10,725 nt of DNA, taken from assembly GCA_016794765.1 (NCBI GenBank), contig JAEUJG010000096.1, forward strand, positions 1 through 10,725. The letters run 5' to 3'. Shown piece after piece: positions 6,136 through 10,725 of this stretch (within the stretch, counting starts at the first letter, position 1; each line of letters starts with the position of its first letter). The DNA is from Spirochaetaceae bacterium. GTDB taxonomy: Bacteria > Spirochaetota > Spirochaetia > Treponematales > Rectinemataceae. Both the position numbers and the translations under genes were made by a program. The notes under the pieces are model-generated. The model did not search any database. It saw nothing but the letters and a program-made list of their open reading frames with translations, and was not told the origin of the DNA.

Positions 6136-6765
6136 ATGGCAGCAGAGAGCAGTTTGGCCGTTCAGCGGGCGCCCCGGCGCTTTGCCGCGATCGGCGAAGA
6201 GATTCGGATCGAAATCCTCCGCAAGGCGATTCACCTCTTGATCGCCATCGTTCCGAGCCTTGCCCGCATCGACCTTCGCCTGACCCTCGGCCTGCTTTCC
6301 TTCGGCATCCTCGTCTACGCGATCTGCGAAGCCTACCGCATCGACGGCAAGCGCATTCCCGTCATTTCGCGCGTCACCGCCCTGGCCGCGCGCCGCCGCG
6401 ACGCCGGCAAGTTCGTGCTCGGCCCCGTCACCCTCGGCCTCGGCGCCATGCTTTCCCTCCTCCTCTACCCCTCGCCGGCGGCCGCCGTCGCCATCTACGC
6501 CCTCGCCTTCGGCGACGGCTTTTCCAGCCTCGTCGGCAAGCTTTTCGGCAGCATCCGCCTCCCCTTTACCGGCGGCAAGTCCCTGGAAGGCAGCCTCACC
6601 TGCCTGGCGGCGGTCTTCCTGGCGGCCCTGGCCGTCTCGGGCCGCCCCCTGCCCGCCCTCGCGGTGGCCGCGGTGGCGATGGTGGTGGAGGCCGCGCCGC
6701 TCAAGGATTTCGACAACATAGTGTTGCCCGTCCTGACCGGGGCCTTCGCCGTGCTCGTCATCTAG
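6136..6765 (+). CDS. Diacylglycerol/polyprenol kinase family membrane protein (SEC59/DGK1/VTE5-like)
   Basis: 209 residues with roughly six or seven hydrophobic segments. The family, best known from yeast SEC59 and DGK1 and plant VTE5/VTE6, uses CTP to phosphorylate a lipid alcohol in the membrane. Visible signatures are RKAIHLL (29-35), GDGFSSLVGKLFG (126-138), KSLEGS (148-153) and a late acidic loop LKDFDNIVLPV (189-199), in the usual order. I chose the ATG at 6136 because AAAGG lies 11 bases upstream, whereas an in-frame ATG at 6100 has no ribosome-binding site and would start inside a hairpin. The lipid substrate (diacylglycerol, polyprenol or other) cannot be told, and bacterial members are poorly characterised. 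Some are annotated as phosphatidate cytidylyltransferase because of shared motifs. The gene stands alone, divergent from tRNA-Val. Confidence 0.82.
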   Translation: MAAESSLAVQRAPRRFAAIGEEIRIEILRKAIHLLIAIVPSLARIDLRLTLGLLSFGILVYAICEAYRIDGKRIPVISRVTALAARRRDAGKFVLGPVTLGLGAMLSLLLYPSPAAAVAIYALAFGDGFSSLVGKLFGSIRLPFTGGKSLEGSLTCLAAVFLAALAVSGRPLPALAVAAVAMVVEAAPLKDFDNIVLPVLTGAFAVLVI

Positions 6766-6810
6766 GCGGCCCGCGCTCCCTTCGACTCCGACATTTGCAA
6801 GGAAGGCCTC

Positions 6811-7060
6811 ACGCAAAGGCGCTACGGCAAGGAACGGGTGCTCCCGGTTCGCTTGGTCCTTGCCTTTTGCGGTTTTGTGCCTTGGTGCGGAATATCCAAG
6901 AATGTCGCACGCAAAGGCGCGGAGGCGAGGAGGGGCGGAAGGGCGGAAGAAGAATAGCGATGAGTTGCTTCGGGGATTCGCCATCCTCTACGTTGGCCCT
7001 TCGTGGCTTTGTGCCTTGGTGTGGAACATTCTAGAATGTCGCACACTAAGGCGCGGAGGG
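6811..7060. repeat. Array of palindromic interspersed repeats in a convergent intergenic region
   Basis: The 301-bp gap between two convergent genes (6766-7066) has no credible gene. A direct repeat of about 55 bp occurs at 6871-6925 and 7005-7059, 134 bp apart and differing at seven positions by my alignment. Each copy is itself a near-palindrome, with TGTGCCTTGGTG on one side and CGCAC..AAGGCGCGGAGG on the other. The central 16 bases of the second copy (7024-7039) include the perfect palindrome ACATTCTAGAATGT. A third, diverged unit begins at CACGCAAAGGCGC (6811) and contains the pairs GGCAAGGA/TCCTTGCC. The pattern suggests two or three small foldback elements placed end to end. They may act as transcription terminators for both neighbours. 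Confidence 0.75.
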
Positions 7061-7066
7061 CGGGCC

Positions 7067-7894
7067 TTACTGCCAGAGGTAGTAAGCGTGGAGGCGGGAC
7101 ACGAAGAGCCAGGAGCCGGCCAGGAGGAGGGTGAAGCCGAGGAGCAGCGCCAGCGGATGCCATTGCGAGACGAGGATGCCCTGGCCGAGGAGGGCCGCCG
7201 CGGCGCCGAGGGCGATGACGCGGTAAGAGCGCTCGCCCGTGGAGCGGGCGGCGTAGAGGAAGTCGATGGTCGTGGCCACGGCGGCTATCGCGCCGAGGAG
7301 TCCGGTGATGCGGACGTAGCCCGGCCGGACGAGGAAGGTGGGGTCGTAGACGCCGGTGTTGAGGGGCATGGCCCAGGCGAGGCCGGCTCCGACGGCGAGG
7401 ATGAGGGTCAGGACCGTCCCGAGTTTCTCGTTGCGGAATCCCGCCGCGTAGAGGCTGGACGCGAAGATCGCGAGGATGCCCGTGAAGCGCGCGGCGAGCA
7501 CGACGCGGGTGGCCGTGAGGGTGGCCTCCGCCGTCATGCCGGCTTCTGCGAGGCGAAAGACGACGAGCCGTCCGGTTTCGAAGCCGAGGGAGAGCACCCA
7601 AAAGGAAAAGAAGAAGATTTCCGAGGAGACGGTCTTCCGGAAGGAATAGAGGATGAAGCCGAGGCAGAGGGCCGCGTAGAGGCCCGCGAGGAGGGAGCCG
7701 GCGGCGATGAAGCCGGGCGACAGGAGCTTCATGCCGAAGAGTTCGAAGGCGAGGATGCTTTCGGAGTTTTCGAGGTGGCTCGGGTCGGCCCTTCCGAGGA
7801 GGAAGGGCAGGGTGTGGACGGCGGCGGCGGCCATGCAGAGGCAGGCCGCCGCGAAGAGGGTCCAGTTTATCCTGCGTCTCGCGGCTATCGTCAC
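7067..7894 (-). CDS. Polytopic membrane protein of unknown function
   Basis: I do not recognise the family. From the GTG at 7894 it has 275 residues and about eight hydrophobic segments, near 11-32, 60-84, 92-114, 130-152, 159-178, 193-215, 224-244 and 248-267. Charged or polar residues inside or beside them may matter: His27, Glu106 and Arg109 (GFETGR, segment 3), Asp211, and His246 (SQWHP). The frame stays open to an ATG at 8008, but that would overlap the start of the divergent DUF2259 gene and add a non-hydrophobic, Arg-rich stretch. GTG 7894, 16 codons before TM1 ends its lead-in, is therefore the better start, though its ribosome-binding site (GAGG, three bases away) is poorly spaced. 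The 3' end abuts the palindromic repeat array. It could be a sensor input or transport-type membrane domain; no evidence decides. Confidence 0.72.
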   Translation of the reverse strand: MTIAARRRINWTLFAAACLCMAAAAVHTLPFLLGRADPSHLENSESILAFELFGMKLLSPGFIAAGSLLAGLYAALCLGFILYSFRKTVSSEIFFFSFWVLSLGFETGRLVVFRLAEAGMTAEATLTATRVVLAARFTGILAIFASSLYAAGFRNEKLGTVLTLILAVGAGLAWAMPLNTGVYDPTFLVRPGYVRITGLLGAIAAVATTIDFLYAARSTGERSYRVIALGAAAALLGQGILVSQWHPLALLLGFTLLLAGSWLFVSRLHAYYLWQ

Positions 7895-8006
7895 GCCCTC
7901 AGGATAGCCGGTCGGCGGGCCTTTGAACAGCCGCTCGGACGGGAGCCGGAGCGTTTGCGTTAAGGGGCGCTTCCGCCCGAGCCGATACTTTCGGCAGGAG
8001 CTCGCC
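7895..8006. other. Divergent intergenic region between the membrane protein and DUF2259 gene
   Basis: Both promoters must lie in these 112 bases, but neither is clear. On the plus strand TTAAGG (7960-7965) and GATACT (7984-7989), 18 bases apart, are weak matches. A small hairpin GGGCG/CGCCC lies at about 7965-7978. The ribosome-binding site AGGAG (7996-8000) is six bases ahead of the DUF2259 start. Confidence 0.4.
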
Positions 8007-8699
8007 ATGACGAAACGGATACTGGCAGTGGCCCTCGCGGCCCTCGCGTTCGCCGTCCCGGCCCTGGCCGGCGATGTCGCCGCCTTCGTGAATCTCGGTT
8101 TCTCGCCGGACTCGGCCTATTTCATGTTCGGTCAGTATGGGGTCGAAGCAGGCTCGGGCAAGCCCTATGCCGAGCTCTATCTCGTCGACACGAAGAAGAA
8201 CGACTTCGTGCCCAAGGGTGTCTCGCGCCGCGCCTTCGACTCGAGGCTGGAGCCGGGGCAGGATAGCTCCGGGGCCCTCTACTCCCTGTTCGCCGAGGCC
8301 GTCCCCCTCGCCAAAACCTGCAAGATCGACCATCTCAGGCCGGGAAGGCTGCTCTATGTCCTCCTGGACGGCGAGGAGCCGCCGGCCTCCCTGTCCTTCC
8401 GCGACTTCAAGACCGAGGCCGGCATCGACATCGCCCTCAACAAGAGCGTCGTCGAGGGCAAGGACGGAGTCGTCTCCTCCTTCGGCGTCGCGATCACCGC
8501 GACCGCCAAGGACGGCGGCGTCCGCCGCGTCACGGGCGGCAATCCCGACGTGAAGCGGCCCGGCGTGCGCGATTATGTCGTCCGCCGCGTCATCGTCGCC
8601 CCCGACGAGAAGACTCTCGTGCTGATCATCGAAAAGCGCATGACGCAGAAGGGCGATCCTTCGGTCCGCTACATGATCGAGTCCATCAGGCTCCCGTAA
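8007..8699 (+). CDS. DUF2259 family secreted protein
   Basis: 230 residues from the ATG at 8007, supported by AGGAG six bases upstream and a textbook signal peptide (MTKRILAVALAALAFAVPALA, cleavage before Gly22). The mature N-terminus carries FVNLGFSPDSAYFMFGQYG (27-45) and PYAELYLVDTKKNDFVPKGV (53-72), which I recognise as the hallmark of DUF2259, a family of predicted periplasmic or secreted proteins seen mainly in spirochaetes. No catalytic motif is visible. The SPDSxYFMFGQY pattern recalls one blade of a beta-propeller (WD40/TolB-like), but the protein is too short for a full propeller. A single cysteine (Cys105) makes an internal disulfide unlikely. Followed by two hairpins, so probably monocistronic. 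Function unknown. Confidence 0.85.
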   Translation: MTKRILAVALAALAFAVPALAGDVAAFVNLGFSPDSAYFMFGQYGVEAGSGKPYAELYLVDTKKNDFVPKGVSRRAFDSRLEPGQDSSGALYSLFAEAVPLAKTCKIDHLRPGRLLYVLLDGEEPPASLSFRDFKTEAGIDIALNKSVVEGKDGVVSSFGVAITATAKDGGVRRVTGGNPDVKRPGVRDYVVRRVIVAPDEKTLVLIIEKRMTQKGDPSVRYMIESIRLP

Positions 8700-8718
8700 C
8701 GGAAGCCGCCTCCCCGAT

Positions 8719-8745
8719 GACGGAATCCTCCCCCCGGATTCCGTC
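8719..8745 (+). other. 10-bp perfect hairpin downstream of the DUF2259 gene
   Basis: GACGGAATCC (8719-8728) and GGATTCCGTC (8736-8745) form a perfect stem with a seven-base loop. No T-run follows, so on its own it looks like an mRNA 3'-end stabiliser or a processing site rather than a terminator. It sits directly ahead of the true terminator hairpin. Confidence 0.7.
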
Positions 8746-8746
8746 G

Positions 8747-8774
8747 GCCCCGCCCGCGGACAGGCGGGGCTTTT
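8747..8774 (+). terminator. Rho-independent terminator of the DUF2259 gene
   Basis: GCCCCGCC (8747-8754) pairs perfectly with GGCGGGGC (8763-8770) across an eight-base loop and is followed at once by TTTT (8771-8774). Position 47 bases after the stop codon fits the end of a single-gene transcript. Confidence 0.82.
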
Positions 8775-9143
8775 CGTCGTTCCGGCGCTTCGCGGCGGGC
8801 GGCTGCCGGCCGGCGGGGGTCTTCGGTCGGCGGGACACGGCCGGGCGCGCGCGAAAACCCGCTTGCGCGGAAGGCCCCGCGCCGGATATGATTTCCCGCA
8901 TGGACTTCTTCGCCGCGAGGCGGCTCCCCGCCGCCCACCGAACCCTCGCCGCCGCGCTCGCCTCCGGGCGCTCGCGCCGGGGCCCCCATCGCTGGGCATG
9001 GCGACGGGCGGCCTCGCGGCCCACCGCGTCCTGAACCAGACGGGACGCGCGGAGCCGCCGACGGAACGCGCAGCGCGCGCCGCCGGCCTTTCGCGACCGC
9101 CGCCCTCCTCCCGCCATACACCACGAACCTCAGGAGACCAGCC
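8775..9143 (+). other. Long GC-rich non-coding leader region of trpS
   Basis: These 369 bases contain no gene I can support. Open frames exist on both strands but are Arg/Pro/Ala-rich, typical of GC-rich non-coding DNA. It holds a plausible promoter (8863-8892), several hairpins including CGCGTCC/GGACGCG at 9025-9049, and the trpS ribosome-binding site AGGAG (9132-9136), seven bases before the ATG. I do not see the conserved T-box motif that would mark a tRNA-sensing riboswitch. Confidence 0.5.
8863..8892 (+). promoter_or_regulatory. Probable sigma-70 promoter for trpS
   Basis: TTGCGC (8863-8868; four of six) is followed after 18 bases by TATGAT (8887-8892; five of six). The -10 box is conspicuous in very GC-rich DNA. 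Transcription would begin about 8899-8900, leaving a leader of some 245 bases ahead of trpS. Confidence 0.6.
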
Positions 9144-10202
9144 ATGGACAGGAAACGAATATTGACGGGCGACCGCCCCACCGGGAAGCTCCACCTCGGC
9201 CATTACGTCGGCAGCCTCGCGAACCGCGTGCGCCTCCAGGACGAGTACGAGTGCTTCTTCATCATCGCCGACCTCCACACGCTGACGACCAAGCCGGAGA
9301 AGGAGAACATCGAGGCCTTGGCGGACAACGTGCGCTCCGCGGCCCTCGACTACCTGGCCTGCGGCATCGACCCCGCGAAGAGCGTCATCTACCTGCAGAG
9401 CGCCGTGCCCGAGGTCATCGAGCTCTCGCTCTACTTCCAGAACCTCGTGAGCGTCGCCCGCCTCTCCCGCATCCCGAGCCTCAAGGACATGGCCCGGGGC
9501 ATCGGCATCGACAACGACAACGAGATGCCTTTCGGCCTCCTCGGATATCCCGTCCTCCAGTCCGCCGACATCCTCCTGCCGCGCGCCCACCTTGTGCCCG
9601 TCGGCAAGGACAACGTCGCCCACGTGGAGATCACGCGCGAGATCGCGCGCCGCTTCAACTACCTCTACGGCGAGACCTTTCCCGTGCCCGAGGCCCTCGT
9701 CTCCGAGTACGGCTCCCTCGTCGGCACCGACGGCAACGCCAAGATGTCGAAGAGCCTCAACAACGCCATCTTCCTTTCCGACGACGGGAAGACCGTGACG
9801 AAGCGCGTCATGTCGATGTACACGGACCCCAAGCGCGTCAGCGCCGACGTGCCCGGCACCGTGGAGGGCAACCCGGTCTTCCAGTACCACGACGCCTTCA
9901 ACCCGGACAAGGCCGAGGTCGAGGACCTCAAGGCCCGCTACCGCGCCGGCAAGGTCGGCGACGTCGAGGTGAAGGAGAAGCTCGCGAAGGCGCTCAACGC
10001 CTTCCTCGACCCGATCCGCGAGCGCCGCGCCAAGTACGAGTCCCAGTCGGGCCTGGCCGACGAGATCGTCTACGACGGCACGATGCGGATGCGCGAGGAG
10101 GCCCGCGCGACCCTCTCCGCGGCCAAGAAGGCGATGGGCATGAGCGCGGTCTGGAACCGCGTGGCCCGCAAGGCCGAGGACGTCAAGAAAAAACGCGCGT
10201 AG
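9144..10202 (+). CDS. trpS: Tryptophanyl-tRNA synthetase
   Basis: 352 residues, the normal length for bacterial TrpRS, a cytoplasmic class Ic synthetase that charges tRNA-Trp with tryptophan using ATP. The N-terminus ILTGDRPTGKLHLGHYVGS carries the class I HIGH signature as HLGH (17-20). Then come DLHTLTT (43-49), the substrate-pocket region GYPVLQSADILL (134-145), VGKDNVAHVEITREIARRFN (153-172) and AKMSKS (199-204), the second ATP-binding signature. The C-terminal helical part, with RRAKYES and Lys-rich end, completes the anticodon-binding region. Start ATG has AGGAG seven bases upstream. The GDRPTG opening, rather than the SGxQPSG of E. coli, is typical of one TrpRS subgroup. Preceded by an unusually long leader and followed by a strong hairpin, so monocistronic. 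Confidence 0.97.
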   Translation: MDRKRILTGDRPTGKLHLGHYVGSLANRVRLQDEYECFFIIADLHTLTTKPEKENIEALADNVRSAALDYLACGIDPAKSVIYLQSAVPEVIELSLYFQNLVSVARLSRIPSLKDMARGIGIDNDNEMPFGLLGYPVLQSADILLPRAHLVPVGKDNVAHVEITREIARRFNYLYGETFPVPEALVSEYGSLVGTDGNAKMSKSLNNAIFLSDDGKTVTKRVMSMYTDPKRVSADVPGTVEGNPVFQYHDAFNPDKAEVEDLKARYRAGKVGDVEVKEKLAKALNAFLDPIRERRAKYESQSGLADEIVYDGTMRMREEARATLSAAKKAMGMSAVWNRVARKAEDVKKKRA

Positions 10203-10210
10203 CGCCTCCT

Positions 10211-10241
10211 GCGGGCCGCCGGGGCCAAGCCGGCGGCCTGC
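10211..10241 (+). terminator. Terminator-like hairpin after trpS
   Basis: GCGGGCCGCCGG (10211-10222) pairs with CCGGCGGCCTGC (10230-10241): twelve pairs with one G-T wobble and a seven-base loop, starting nine bases after the trpS stop. The tail (TTCCTC) is only weakly T-rich, so termination may be partial or Rho-assisted. Confidence 0.6.
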
Positions 10242-10305
10242 TTCCTCGCTGGTCGTCGACCGCTCCACCCCGGCTTTTCTCCGCGAGCGCGATATCTTTC
10301 GGGGC

Positions 10306-10692
10306 ATGAAGCCAACCACGCGAAGACCTTCCGGAATCCTTCTTGTCGCGGCCGTCGCCGTCCTCGCGGCGGCGGGTTGTTCCATGCCGGATTACCAACT
10401 GACCTTCGACGCGCTTGTCGTCAGCGATAACGCGAACCCCGCGACAGTCCAGTACAGCCTTCACAACACCGGCTACAAGCGAATCAAGAACGCGACGGTC
10501 AAGATCCAGGTGGATATGTTCTCAAACAGCGCCACCGGCGCCGCCTGGACCCCGGCCGTCGATCTCGATGTCGGCCAGAGCGTCACGCGAAACATCCTCG
10601 TCGTCCTGTCCTCGGCGGGGCCGTATGCCTCGGAGACGGCGCGCGTCACCGCGGCCGGGTGGGACACGGACTCGAACTCCGGTCCCTTCTAG
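10306..10692 (+). CDS. Small lipoprotein of unknown function
   Basis: 128 residues starting MKPTTRRPSGILLVAAVAVLAAAGC. A basic n-region, hydrophobic core and lipobox ending AAGC (Cys25) predict lipidation and membrane anchoring. The mature part (about 104 residues) is rich in alternating hydrophobic and polar residues: LTFDALVVSDNANPATVQYSLHNTGYK, then ATVKIQVDMFS and DLDVGQSVTRNILVVL. This resembles a single immunoglobulin-like beta-sandwich of the FxLYD/CARDB kind, but I cannot assign a family. There is no good ribosome-binding site (CGGGGC just upstream) and no clear promoter in the short gap after the trpS terminator. The stop is at 10690-10692 and the remaining 33 bases of the window hold nothing identifiable. 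Confidence 0.75.
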   Translation: MKPTTRRPSGILLVAAVAVLAAAGCSMPDYQLTFDALVVSDNANPATVQYSLHNTGYKRIKNATVKIQVDMFSNSATGAAWTPAVDLDVGQSVTRNILVVLSSAGPYASETARVTAAGWDTDSNSGPF

Positions 10693-10725
10693 CCCGTATT
10701 TCTCGCCAGCCGCGCGATGAGGCGC

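Noticed and set aside
6871..7059. CRISPR array
   Set aside because: There are only two clear copies, they are imperfect, internally palindromic and 134 bp apart, and no cas gene is in the window. Interspersed palindromic repeats fit better.
7895..8008. Longer form of the membrane protein starting at ATG 8008
   Set aside because: It would overlap the divergent DUF2259 start codon and its ribosome-binding site and add an Arg-rich tail of non-coding character.
8717..9034. A 105-residue plus-strand gene between DUF2259 and trpS
   Set aside because: It would begin beside the hairpin and run through the intrinsic terminator after DUF2259. Only its last part, from ATG 8900, is kept as a speculative leader ORF.
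8893..9143. T-box riboswitch upstream of trpS
   Set aside because: I could not find the conserved T-box antiterminator sequence or a following U-rich terminator.
7899..10385. An 828-residue open frame on the minus strand across DUF2259 and trpS
   Set aside because: It runs antisense through trpS and DUF2259 and the terminator, with low-complexity composition and no recognisable domain.

Overview
The window reads as chromosomal DNA of a very GC-rich spirochaete, probably an uncultured or environmental Treponema/Spirochaeta relative. The main evidence is a 1140-residue membrane-anchored TPR protein that looks like the periplasmic flagellar collar protein FlcA. A DUF2259 secreted protein, a family I know mainly from spirochaetes, supports this. 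Both identifications are from memory of the families; no search was run.

Layout from left to right. (1) 1-1420, plus strand: the 3' end of a chemoreceptor (MCP) gene overlaps by four bases (GTGA) with a CtBP-like D-2-hydroxyacid dehydrogenase. (2) 1486-2211, minus strand: a secreted protein with a C-terminal CBM48/AMPK-type glycogen-binding domain and a probable second E-set domain, convergent with the dehydrogenase. (3) 2314-5736, plus strand: the large FlcA-like protein, with a disordered acidic cytoplasmic half, one membrane segment and a periplasmic TPR half. (4) 5808-5879, minus strand: tRNA-Val(CAC) with a clear sigma-70 promoter, a leader hairpin and a 17-bp perfect flanking inverted repeat. 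Upstream of it lies a conspicuous AT-rich stretch. (5) 6136-6765, plus strand: a CTP-type diacylglycerol/polyprenol kinase-family membrane protein. (6) 6766-7066: a non-coding convergent junction filled by an array of palindromic repeats. (7) 7067-7894, minus strand: an unrecognised polytopic membrane protein. (8) 8007-8699, plus strand: the DUF2259 secreted protein, followed by two hairpins, the second a good intrinsic terminator. (9) 8775-9143: a long leader with a plausible promoter. (10) 9144-10202, plus strand: tryptophanyl-tRNA synthetase, trpS, with a terminator-like hairpin after it. (11) 10306-10692, plus strand: a small lipoprotein.

Most genes are single transcription units in alternating orientation, so little operon logic is visible. 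The one tight coupling is MCP with the dehydrogenase. The chemoreceptor and the flagellar collar protein both belong to motility, and tRNA-Val and trpS to translation. The remaining genes are envelope or secreted proteins of unknown or loosely defined role.

I see no mobile-element gene, CRISPR array, toxin-antitoxin pair or phage gene. The sequence-level features most worth a second look are the palindromic array at 6811-7060, the unusual tRNA precursor architecture at 5799-5950, the repeated Phe/Asp motifs in the cytoplasmic half of the FlcA-like protein, and a possible Trp-containing leader ORF ahead of trpS. None amounts to a demonstrable new system.
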